NCBI GenBank assembly: GCA_035079385.1
Contig: JAVHKY010000038.1
Span: 2,418,001 to 2,482,000, forward strand
From: Aspidiotus rigidus
Taxonomy: Eukaryota; Arthropoda; Insecta; Hemiptera; Diaspididae
Reading direction: 5' to 3'
DNA: 64,000 bases
Under the pieces are notes generated by a model. It made no database searches. It saw only the letters and a list, made by a program, of their open reading frames with translations, and was not told the DNA's origin. Positions 50,601 to 60,699 of this stretch are shown piece after piece; within the stretch, counting starts at the first letter, position 1, and the number at the start of each line of letters is the position of its first letter. The translations under genes were made by a program, and so were the position numbers.

Positions 50601-51283
50601 TTGGGAGCAACTTTGATATGGAAATTGTTCTCTGGCAATATAAGTGTATCAGTGAAGCAATTTCCAAGTACAAAAAATATTCAAAAAAAGATCCAGAAAA
50701 GATACCTGTATATGATGATTATAGGATTCCGTGTTTAAACAGTGTAAAAGAGAAAAGACGAATGGATTGGTTAATATCAACTGATGCATCAACACCTTTG
50801 AAGCACATGAAATATACAAGTTTTGCTGAAATGATGAACAGAGATGCAAGATTAATAAGAGAAACCAAAGAGATGATATTGGAATTGCCTAAAGGAACAA
50901 CAACAAAAGCTATATTGATGCTGAAATAGATGCTGATAAACTATTAAACAAATGTAGATATAGTCTTTTAACTGAAAAAGAGGTGAAAGCTATGACAATT
51001 GGAGTGCTTAGTGGTATAGTTGGTATACATGCTCAGACAGGAGGAATAAGCCAATCAATTATAAACAACATGAACAAGAATGAAATAATAGGAATAACAT
51101 CAGTGCTTCTAATGTTAGGAGATGACATAATGCAAAAATTTATACTCATGGCAGGAAGAAAATTCATGTTGGAAGCTGCATCTGCAACTTGGGATAGCTG
51201 CTACAAAAAAGTGACAGATCCAAGTATTATTTATTCAAAATTCAGAGATGCAGTCAGGAAGTTTCCAGATAAAACAACTAAAG
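47608..51283 (+). pseudogene. Endogenous bunyavirus L-like element, copy B (main body)
   Basis: A direct repeat of copy A, about 98% identical by eye, starting 94 bp further into the element (at the codons before the motif-D-like IKKVYADELR). It includes KEFVS (motif-E-like), the conserved post-E region with GPLSQDALTIYRLL, and a 456-codon open frame at 49176-50546. It also carries a 3' part missing from copy A (50946-51283, with a SGIVGIHAQTGG region). Frameshifts near 48825 and 49185 are shared with copy A. A stop at 48547, another at 50544, and frame changes near 50650 and 50920 are private. At 51276-51283 the frame runs into the 8-bp target duplication of the hAT element. Its continuation is on the minus strand at 6893. 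Pseudogene, although long frames survive. Confidence 0.74.
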
Positions 51284-52683
51284 CAGTGGTTTTCAAACTT
51301 TTCTGCACCGCGACCCGTTTTTGATCGGATAAAATCTCGCGACCCACCGACAGTGGAATATTAGGCCTATATCTATAATCATAACGCATTATTCGATCAA
51401 GATGGAAAGATCTTCACGAATATATCTACAAATACATGAAAATAATCGCATTCAGAAAACTTTTCCTTTCAATATAGTTCACCGCATTTAGGTATAATTT
51501 TTTACTGAATCATACTTCGAAAATCAGCTAGTAAGAACGTGTACTACCTTGGTGTTCTATCTTCACTATCTTCGACGCAACGTGAACGTGAGTCTTAATC
51601 TTGAAAGAGCAACTGCGACAGTAGGTATTCGCGAAGAGACAGACTTTGATGTGTTTCATGCTAGATTTTGTATGTAAAAATATTTGCTCTTCCTATCGCG
51701 ATATTTCATGGATAAATTTCTGAAAAGAACCGCGCAACCATCAACTTCTAATGCAAATTGTGAAGATGGGCCACCGATACCGAAGAGAAGGAGACTCGCA
51801 CATAGAAATTACGACAATAAATATTTGAATTTTGGTTTTACTGTCTGTAATGATAAACCTCTGTGTGTAATATGTGGGGAGATACTATCACGCGAAAGCA
51901 TGAAACCTTCCAAACTGTTGCGACATCTTACAACTAAACATCCAAGTGAGAATGGGAAGCCATTGGAGTTCTTTGAGAGAAAATTGAGAACTTTCGAACA
52001 GCAACAGAATAAAATGAATGTGGTAGGTACCTACATTTTGGTGGTGGGCGGCCTCATTTTCCCAAGTTGACAAAATTTTTTTCACCTTTCATCAGGCATC
52101 GAGTGTGAATGAAAGAGCATTGTTAGCCAGTTACCAAGTTGCTTTTCGAGTGGGAAAAGCTGGAAAGCCCCATACAATTGCAGAAAATCTCATTTTGCCA
52201 GCAGCTGTGGATGTGGTTACAAGTATGTTTGGTAGGAAGGAGGCAGATGAGTTGAAAAAAATACCACTCTCGGATAATACCGTACAACGCAGAATAATCG
52301 ACTTGGCTGATGATATTCGCAGTCAATTATTAGAAAGAATTTGTTTGAGTCCATACATAGCTATGCAGTTCGATGAATCTACTGACATTTCAGGCTGTGC
52401 TCAATTAGTAGCGTTTGTGCGTTTCCAAGTAGACGAAGGCACTACTGGGGAATGTTTGTACGATCTGTTCCGAAAAAGTACGGAGGGCTTTGAAATTGAC
52501 TGGAAAAAATGTATTGGGATATGTACGGATGGGGCGAAGGCGATGACAGGTCGTAAAAGTGGTTTTGTTGCAAGGTTGGTGGGGGAGTTGATGCCGAATG
52601 CGGAGTGGACTCATTGTTTCATTCATCGTCAATCTTACAAAAAGATCCTTGCTGAGGTTATCGCCGATCATTTCATGAGCGAT
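51284..52683 (+). mobile_element. hAT transposon, 5' half (BED finger, first catalytic residues)
   Basis: It starts with the terminus CAGTGGTTTTCAAAC at 51284, preceded by AACTAAAG (51276-51283). The transposase ATG is near 51708 (MDKFLKRTAQPSTSN). A BED-type zinc finger lies at about 51865-51945 (CVICG ... HLTTKH). An in-phase 73-nt intron follows at 52023-52095 (GTAGGT...CATCAG, pyrimidine-rich 3' end). The catalytic domain begins SYQVAFRVGKAGKPHTIAEN, with the DESTD-type Asp at about 52373 (MQFDESTDISGC) and CTDGAKAM near 52525. Coding homology ends soon after HCFIHRQS (about 52627-52640). This is the missing half of the element at 6902-8024, ZBED5/SCAND3-like group. Confidence 0.9.
52023..52095 (+). 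other. 73-nt intron in the hAT transposase gene
   Basis: GTAGGTAC at the 5' end and a TTTTTCACCTTTCATCAG 3' end. Removal keeps the reading frame from KMNV into ASSVNERALL, while the unspliced reading hits a stop at 52068-52070. The length is typical of short insect introns. Confidence 0.8.
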
Positions 52684-52739
52684 TGAGTTTTCTAATTTAT
52701 TTTTTAAGACTGAAAAAATCTCGTAGTTTGATTTTCATT

Positions 52740-53924
52740 TTACTCGCAGTACCGGGATGATGAATTTCAGTAGGGAGGAGGGTGGTGTTTTTTGCCACAG
52801 GTTGTGCAACTCATGTTTGAATATCGTCGATTGCAATCTCTTCGAATACATGTGTAGCATAACTTCATTTTCCGGACAAATGATATGCGACCGGTAAAGC
52901 TCGAAACTAAAGTCATCTGTTTTCTTCTTGCAATACGCGCAGAATTTCGTTTCCGACATTGTACCTGTGACGGACAAGGCAGCAACTTTCTTCGGTGAAG
53001 TCCATTAGAAACTTGATTTCAACGTGTGCCAAATTTTGTACGAATTCGAAGAAGCCAGACTCGAAGGCGCCTACTTGGGCATTTCGTCGCGTTTCCTTGC
53101 GAAATTCCGACTGGATTGCGTTTGTACATTTACTGAGAAATAAGCAAACGTACGCAACTGAAGTTGTGTACAAGGTAGGATTTTCGCGTTCAATCGTTCT
53201 AATCGCAGCTAGATCTTGTTTTTGAAGTTGCTGTATAACTCGCGCAATGAAGTCTTTTTCGTCATCAGCGATGGAACGATAAGTAATTGATTAAAATGTG
53301 ACTGTAGTAAGAGAAGCGGATTGTTGTAATGAGTTCATAGTATTCTCCTGTCATCGCCGGCCGACGTTGGATTGAAATCTTTGGTTTTTTTGTCAAGTTG
53401 AGCTTCAAGTATCGGAATTCTTCTTCTTCTGGTAAGGTCGCATTGTGAAACGTTGATACAAATTGGGTCTTGAAATCCAACCATTGTGTAGCTTTACCGT
53501 CAAAGACGCGGATTTCAAATTTCGGTGTTCGTAAATTGACGGTTGATGTTGTCGGAACAGCTACTTGTTTCGAAATTGCCCGCAATGTCGAATCTCGTAG
53601 TTTCGGGCGCCGTTGTTGTAGTGTAGGAGAGCTAGTTGGTGATTCGTGAATTTTTTGAGCTTCGACCTGAACCCGATCGTGCGGTGTTATTGATTCTCAT
53701 CTTCTTCCACGGCCTGCGAATTGAGATGTGTGAGAGAGGATGCCATAGTGTTAGCTGTCGAGTAGGTGCTGTAGGTATCGTCGCCTGACCGATTGATCGG
53801 AGCTACATTTGGTTGTGGTTGATCGTTGTTGTCGTTTACATGTATTTCTTCTTGTTGAAGAGTCATTTCAACATCTTCGGTTTCGATATTCTACATCTAC
53901 ATCGCTTCTTCTCCGCTGGGGTCC
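52740..53924 (-). pseudogene. BEL/Pao retrotransposon gag, frame-broken and 3'-truncated
   Basis: Read on the minus strand from an ATG at about 53924 (MDPSGEEAM), just inside the primer-binding region. Stops follow early. A DUF1759-type Gag segment is visible at 53560-53400 (FEIRVFDGKATQWLDFKTQF, then EEFRYLKLNL). Later an acidic stretch with FFEFVQNLAHVE (about 53040) is recognisable. A BEL-type double zinc knuckle lies at about 52860-52775: C-x2-C...C, then CTTCGKKHHPP. Frame changes occur at about 53680, 53410 and 52910. Nothing of protease, RT or integrase follows: the fragment ends next to the broken 5' half of the hAT element, at the right-hand breakpoint of the inferred inversion. Confidence 0.82.
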
Positions 53925-53926
53925 AT

Positions 53927-53952
53927 GGTATATCCGGCTCAGGAGGACCAAA
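53927..53952 (-). promoter_or_regulatory. Retrotransposon primer-binding site (tRNA-Tyr-like)
   Basis: Two bases inside the LTR, the minus strand begins TGGTCCTCCTGAGCCGGAT. Its complement ends GGACCA and resembles the 3' end of insect tRNA-Tyr (TCCGGCTCGAAGGACCA) with a small indel. tRNA-Tyr priming is known in BEL/Pao elements. The exact tRNA is not certain. Confidence 0.6.
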
Positions 53953-54280
53953 TGTTCATTTCAATAACCAAGTGTAATTCAATTAATAACAATGCGTTTA
54001 TTACAAACTTATAATTGCGGTGGTTCGAGACTGTAATTGTAATGTCGAGAGGAGCAGACTACGTTGAATATGTAATCCTTAGTAATTAATATGTACTTGA
54101 AGATGAGACTGCTCAGTTCTTTCTTGATGTACTTTGTCCAAGGGTGATCAATTGATAATGCAACCAACGCTGCCTCTCATTTGTTTGACGGATGTTGGGG
54201 CTCTCAGTGATGGCCTTCTAGTCTCCCCTAAATCTGGTCCCTTCTTGAGTTCTTAGGTGAAGGACTAGCAAAAGTGAACA
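53953..54280 (-). repeat. BEL/Pao long terminal repeat, 328 bp
   Basis: The ends form the 6-bp inverted repeat TGTTCA...TGAACA, with TG/CA termini as expected of LTRs. The inner end abuts the primer-binding site and the gag start. No second LTR is in the window, because the element is truncated at 52.7 kb. Confidence 0.78.
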
Positions 54281-54423
54281 GTGTACAACGAATAAGAGGA
54301 AAAGACGTTAGTCATGACTCATGATGATTCTAGTTCGAGGTTCCTAACGGACAAAAAAGGAAAGAAGTCCGTCAGGCTTCAGTGTACGTTGAATAGAGTA
54401 AATACTAATTCAGGAAGATCAAG

Positions 54424-54628
54424 AAGTAATCTGAAGGTGGAATCAATACGTTTTTTAATTTTACGGTCATCCATCATAGAGAAATATACTCAAAGAGAGG
54501 GTCGCTTTCTATACCGTGAGAATGACTGTTTAGTCGAAAGCGCTCGGTCTGTTTATAATATTGTGCGGTTCTTGTATTGTTTCGTTACTCTCTTTGAGTA
54601 TATTTCTCTATAAGTAATCTGAAGGTGG
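54424..54628 (+). mobile_element. Short Penelope-like insertion with inverted 5' piece and 17-bp TSD
   Basis: A 171-bp insert at 54441-54611 is flanked by an exact 17-bp duplication (AAGTAATCTGAAGGTGG at 54424-54440 and 54612-54628). The right part (about 54500-54611) is Penelope leader sequence in plus orientation, including GACTGTTTAGTCGAAAGCGC and ending just before the ATG. The left part (54441-54499) is the start of the Penelope ORF with its leader end, in the opposite orientation. The two form a 24-bp perfect inverted repeat (54476-54499 and 54588-54611). The structure fits target-primed reverse transcription with an inverted end. Confidence 0.88.
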
Positions 54629-55185
54629 TTACTGGAGTAAAGTCAGAAGGCGCTTAGTGGTGGTTGCTTTCTAAGAATAGGTAGATTCGATTTTGAATTG
54701 ACCAAAACTATCTTCTGAGTAGACGAAAGTTGTCCGAGTCGTATTTGAAGGGTATGAATTTGGAGATACCCGACAACAAGCTCGTAGAAGTCTTTCGGAG
54801 TTATATAGTAGATCATAATAAAAATTCAGTACTTACTAAAGCGATTGCCTCATTAAGGTTGACGATTGCTATCTCTTCCGTAGACTCCATTTGGTGGACG
54901 ATTTGAATTTGGAATTATTAGGTACATTGGTTCAAAAGATATAATTGAGTTTGATAGCGGCGATATCTACTTGTCGTCGTTGAGGTCGCAAAGATATTGA
55001 TAATAAATTCTCAGGAATTATTCGTCACTTGATGGTATCAATACCGATATTGCAGCGGTCTATGCCCCACCGGGACGAGCCAATTCATCACCCCTTATTG
55101 AGCAATCTCTTCAACTCCCTAGGCAATCGGTGAAAACTTCTACTCGAAACACATAATATGGAGCTCTGGACTCACCACCTCAAGG
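54629..55185. other. Non-coding DNA
   Basis: Nothing recognised. There are short stretches of similarity in wording to other intergenic parts only. Confidence 0.4.
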
Positions 55186-55815
55186 TATTTCAATTTTATT
55201 TATTTTAATAAAAATTATCGAAGTAGTACTTGAGGATAATGAAATGATTCAATTTATTAATGATGTAAAGAAATTTGATTTAAATATAACGAAGCAAAAT
55301 TTTTTATTGAAAAATAAATCAAAATATTTATTTAAATTATTTGAATTGAATATAATTTTCAAAAAACTATTTCTTAAAATTTTTAAACAGAATTTTAAAT
55401 AATTGAATTGATTTATTAAATTGAAAATTGATATAATAAAATTATCAATTTTTATATTTGTTATGTCTGAATTATTTTTTTCTCCTTTTTTGTATTCATA
55501 TAATTCAAATAAAAATATTCTAATTCCTTTTATATTAAAAAGTTTTTCTTAATTATATTTAAATTAAATTTTTTCAATAGTTGGGAAAATAAATTTAATG
55601 TTAAATAATTATATTGATTTTATAAAAAAATTGAATGAAGTTTTTTATTTAAAAATGAATTGAAATTTTTTAATATTAATTTATTGATTGAATTTGTTTT
55701 TTTAATTATTTTTTAATAATTGTTTTTTGTAATTGATATTTTTAATTTTTTTAAATTTAAATTATTTTATTATTAGAATTAGAAATATTATGAATGAATT
55801 TTTTATAACTATTCG
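55186..55815. other. Extremely AT-rich block of unknown origin
   Basis: About 630 bp at roughly 85% A+T by eye, clearly different from both flanks and with abrupt edges near 55186 and 55815. A plus-strand frame of about 55 codons (MIQFINDVKKFDLNITKQNF and on) ends near 55401, and short AT-driven ORFs follow. The composition would suit a nuclear copy of mitochondrial DNA, an AT-rich symbiont or large-virus fragment, or decayed simple sequence. I recognised no mitochondrial gene in either strand. Confidence 0.5.
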
Positions 55816-58800
55816 AAGCTGTTCAACCTTCTAAGTGTACATTATATATCAAGTGGCGAACCCACAAACTAGTCGAGCAACTCAAATTCAATTCCTGATT
55901 TTCTGGACTTCATTTGCAAAAATGTATCAAGTAGCCTAATTATGCAACTGCTCAGAATGCTCTTGATCTTTCCTTAAAACACACACCAGAGCTCCTGACC
56001 CTCAGCACCGCAATATCGAAGAAGAACAAAAACTTGTGTAAAAATCAAATTTTTCAATTTCCGCGCGTTCCTTTTTTTCTTGAGGTGCAAATAACGATTT
56101 AGTTACGCTTAATTCATTTAAGAGGTGAAGTCATAAAACTGAGTCAGGGTTGCCTCGATAATGCAACACTCTGACGAAGAGTTTACGTATCACGTTCTAT
56201 ACACGATATTTAAGCAAAAACCGTGAATTACCATTTATGAAAATAAAAACGTTTTCTCGTACTCATGAAATCAAAACGATAAATGAAGTATGGCATTGAA
56301 GTATCAGAAGTACGCATTACCTCATGGGAGGAAAAATCCTTTTTTGTGGAAACTGAATCATTCATTTCGAGAATACGAAAACGAAATCGTGAATTCGTAT
56401 TACGTCGTGATATTACGCGCGCGTTACGTCCAAGGCTCAGCTTGAAGTTGGGACGTGAAAGGACGCACGCTCATACTCCGTCAGAGGCGATCTAAGTCAT
56501 CGGACAGCGTTGAGGTCGACGGATAGTCGAAAGCTTTTCGGGCAGATCGTAACGGTACCTGACGCAGTCTCGAAGTAGACCGCATCCGCTTGCGAATGAG
56601 TCGAAGGCGTCAGCCAGGCTACGAGATGTTCATACCGGGCTGCGATTTTGACCGATTTCGTCGTCGCCAGGCACACATACACAGTTTTCCACAGGCAAGA
56701 GAAGAAAGAGATCACGAAGGGACCTAAAAGGGAACTTTCTAACACAATAGGCTCGTATATTATAATCGTTAATCAAATTAATGGCGTTCTAGTTGATGGT
56801 CTCTCTTTCTTTATTCGAAGTTCACGCTAGATAGGATGCTTTCTTGGCAAGAATTGCGTCACGAATAGAGCACATATATATGCTGCGTATCGATATGCTG
56901 ACCACCGATTGTAAATAGTAGGTCTAACATTCATTATTAATTTGCATAAATACGATACTGGTTATTATACATTAATTTTGTATACGAGCGCAGCGCAGAA
57001 AGAGAATGAAAAAAATCTTCTCGAGTTACTTTTTTCAATATTGTTATTTTTATATGTATACGCGAGTTACTCCGCAATTGATGGGCTCCAAGAGGCCAAA
57101 ATTGCTTTCGGCAGAGTAAACGCAACATTTAACAGCAGCGGGAGGCCGATGTCACATAACTCGCCTCGAGATGATCCCTTTTGAGAGCGCGTGCTAAACG
57201 AGACCTTGCGGAGCGTCATCGCCCACAATTCCGACGTAGAAAAAAAGTCACTCTCGTTCCGTGAAATAAGATAAGAGTTTACGAAATTTTCTGATCATTA
57301 GACGTATACCGAAACTTCTCCGATTGTATAACTTTTAAGTTCGAATATGAGACAGGTTGATCGAACAGTGACGCTCTCCGCTTCTGTATCGGTTTCTTTT
57401 TTCTATAGATAAGTGCATTAAGAGAGTACTGGGTCATCATAATAATTGCATGACGCAATTCACGAATTTCGTGACCGCTCGCAGCGATAAAACTGAAGCA
57501 CAGAAATAAAGAAAAATTATGGTCTGTCGGTCATAATCGTTTAATTTAATTTGTAGGGGGAGAAGTGAAAGAAAGAAAAAATATAATAATGATAAGAAGG
57601 GGAAAAATTGACTTTTTTCGCATCGAAACGTGATACAGTTAATTATTGTATTTTGAACTTTTTTTTTTTTTTTTTTCACTCTTTCCCAACATTGACAGAT
57701 ACTAGTTACCGTGTTGTTGGTTAATCAGAATGCAGACTCGAGGTGTACGTATACGCATTTATGCCCGAGATTGCGGGAAAATACAGGACAACGTACCAGT
57801 TTTCTTTCCAACGATTAATTAGCGGAGTCGAGAATATCTAATAGAGTGCTAAGAATACGCAATGAGTTTTTAATGGATTCAATTACGCATAATAGTAAAT
57901 CTGCAGCCTGCGTGCCCTCTCCGAGTTGGAGAGAATAATTTTTTCGTGCGCACTTGAGCGCGTTTTCCTCCCATTAAATGCCGCGGGTATCCTTCGCAGA
58001 TCCTCTCGTTTGCGAGGGAAAAAGAAGAATAAAGAAAAATGCACTTCTTTACCACGCGAAGTTCGTTAATAACCGTGTTACATGACGCTTCTCAACTACC
58101 AAAACACCTAGCAGAAAGAAGGGCAAAATCAATTTAAAAAAATTTATTTTTTAATTAAATTTCTCGAGACTTTGTTTTTTTATGCATTTCGAGAGGGACG
58201 TAGTCCGATGAGGTTTAATATACCGTGCACGACAAGTGAAACTCCCTTTGATCCCTCCTCGCTGTGGATTTCTTCTTGTTTTCTCGATGCACTTTCGACT
58301 TCGTAGGCGGGTAACAAATTTATCTGTACCTCGTGTATATTCGGGCGAAATTCGCTCTTAATTTCTCGACAGACGCGTATAACACGATTATACCTCGACG
58401 CTGTAACGTAATTTTTCTAATTAATAAGAACTGGAGTCGAATCGACGGTAGCGATGAGACCCCGTCCGTCATTTCGATTTCGGAGATGACCCAACCGAGT
58501 AAGACGAGGGCTTTTTATAATACAACAGGTACCCTTTCACAACTTTATGTCTGTCAATGTTAATGGCTCCGCTGTAGGTCTTTTTTTTTTTTTTTTAATA
58601 TTATATTCGACTGTTTCTATAATACATATTCGAACGAGGGCATACAGATGAAAAAAGCGAATTAAAATTTTACGTTAATAAACACGTTCTTCTGTACCGC
58701 GCGTTCCTATACTGTATGTTAATTCCGACATCGTATTGTATACCTAGTATTTGCAGAGGAGGAATAATTTTCTGCGTCTATTCACGAAGTCCTATGGGGG

Positions 58801-59592
58801 ATTTGGTCAGCAAATTTATTAATGCGAACTTTGATCCACAATTCTACATAAACCAGCCTTCTTGTTTTTTTCTTTCTTCACAAAGCTTATAAGACTACGT
58901 TGAGGAGTTCTCCAAATTAAGATGTAATTTAACATCGATCACGGTAATAGGTGTGGTTGTACCGAACAGAATGACCTCAATTTATTCTCAGAAATCGAGA
59001 AAAAGAAATCGGAGAGACGATTGAAGAGAAATTTTTAGTGATCAATTTGTAGAAGGATGATTCCTATATATACGAAGCTGCATCGATTTCGAGGCCATCG
59101 CTTTTTCGATAATTTTCTTGTTTTAAAGTAGATAGTACTTAGGTGCAAGCCAAGGCGATCATCGTCTCTCGGGCCCCGGTTCAGGCATTTTGACATTTTC
59201 TTGGTTTTTAAAGTCGCTTGAAACCAACCTTGGAAACTATCTTTCCACATTTCTTCAACCTACTTGAAAAATCGATGCGGGTAGAAATGAAGATTCGACG
59301 ATCCTGTTCAGCGGCGGAATTAGTGGGTCTTTGTACGGCAATGCGTGGAATCCTAAAGTGGCCAGCCACTGCGAATCTCACCCGCTGAGCAGCCTCAAAC
59401 CTTTCTCACTCCAGCCGTAATCGTCGTACGTCAAGAAGGTTGATCCTGATCTTATCGACCTTATCTCGAAGAAAAAATTGCTCAATTTGTAACTGTCCAA
59501 CGCCCTTGGAAGCCTATAGCCGGGTAAGAATGGTCATTTGGGTCGCAGTCAGAATTTCAAATTCGACTTTGAGGAATTATTTCGGACGATGA
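55816..59592. other. Non-coding DNA
   Basis: No supported gene. CpG-containing stretches occur at 56390-56660 and 57900-58000. T-runs lie at 57660-57676 and 58579-58597. The ORFs at 56283-56495 and 58333-58563 carry no domain. Confidence 0.5.
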
Positions 59593-60016
59593 CAGGGTGT
59601 CTATCGGTCATTAGTAAGTCAAGTAAATCAAGTAAAAGTCAAGTATTTTCATTAACGGTCAAGTAAAAATGATGAAAAATTTACTTGCAACGGCGAGCGG
59701 GGAACCCGTAAGATCCGTATTCCACTGCGGAAGGTCTTTCAAAAATAGAACGTATAAAAAATCCCGTCATGTATAGCGGAAATTTTTTCAGACACCCCCC
59801 CTCCCCTCCGTAACGTCATCAACCTTGGACCCGCGGACGGAAATTTTCTAAAAGTACCCCCAACAAAATGGATAGCGGGTTCCCCGCTAAAAAAATAAAA
59901 AACAGTATTTTTAGCCAATTTGACTTTTTTTTTCCTTGCTTGTTGACTCGCTTACTTTGAAAAAAGGTCAAGTAAAAGTCAAGTATTTTCAGAATTTTCT
60001 TTCAGTAGACACCCCG
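59593..60016. mobile_element. MITE-like element with CAGGGTGTCTA ends and an internal inverted repeat
   Basis: The left end is CAGGGTGTCTA and the right end, on the other strand, CGGGGTGTCTA. GATGA borders both sides. Inside the ends, AAGTAAAAGTCAAGTATTTTC occurs on both sides as a direct repeat. An inner pair AGCGGGGAACCCG (59696-59708) and its reverse complement (59876-59888) bracket about 167 bp, perhaps a second element nested within. It shares the CAGGGTGTC start with the MITE at 9868-10066. Confidence 0.6.
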
Positions 60017-60059
60017 GATGAGGAAAATACTTTCCTGTGATTTTCACTCCTCTAGCCCT

Positions 60060-60500
60060 TCTTTGTAATGGAAGATGGCCACAAATGTAGATTTATTTAA
60101 GATAATTCTTTCTCCGCCCCAAGTGAATGGAATTTCTTGAAACTTGAAACGACCTATCTTGAGGTAGTTCTTAGAAGTCCAGAACATATTCCCACCTCAG
60201 TTTTGAAAAAGAGGTTTTTTGTCTGTAAGTTTTGCCCTTCTTATTGGGCAGTAGGGCGTATAACAGAGGATGCGCAGCTCCAAACTGGTGACTCATGAGA
60301 ACGGAAAGTTGGTAAAATAATGGAGGTGTTACCTCGAATGTTCCGTCGCCATACCACACTTTGCTGGTTTTCAGAAGTTCTGTGGCACGAGGTCTGCTAA
60401 AATTGAGGATACGTTCTCGAGAAGCTCCTTAATCAAATAACAAAAATTGTTCTTCCTGGCGAGGATTCGTACATCTTATATCTTTCGGGAATGACGAGGT
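60060..60500 (-). pseudogene. MULE transposase fragment
   Basis: The minus-strand ORF 60359-60171 reads WYGDGTFEVTPPLFYQLSV and AAHPLLYALLPNKKGKTY, the DGTF and ALLPNK blocks of the MULE catalytic domain in the usual spacing. Upstream on the same strand (60490-60360) there is decayed sequence of the same gene. The rest of the domain is missing. It is related to, but not the same subfamily as, the relics at 12.5-13.5 kb and 32.1-33.4 kb. Confidence 0.78.
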
Positions 60501-60699
60501 CGCTGAGAGATTCTTTTCCTCAGTTCATTCTATCTTTTTTCGTGTCGAAACGTCCTAAGATTGTACCGGCGTTGAGGAGATGGCGCCGTAACGTCCGGAC
60601 CCCCCTGGAACAATGTAGAGGGACCTAAACAATAAGTTCCTGTATGTTACAATTATGGTTGATCACATTTATACAAAAAAAGTATTCCACGAGAGAGTG

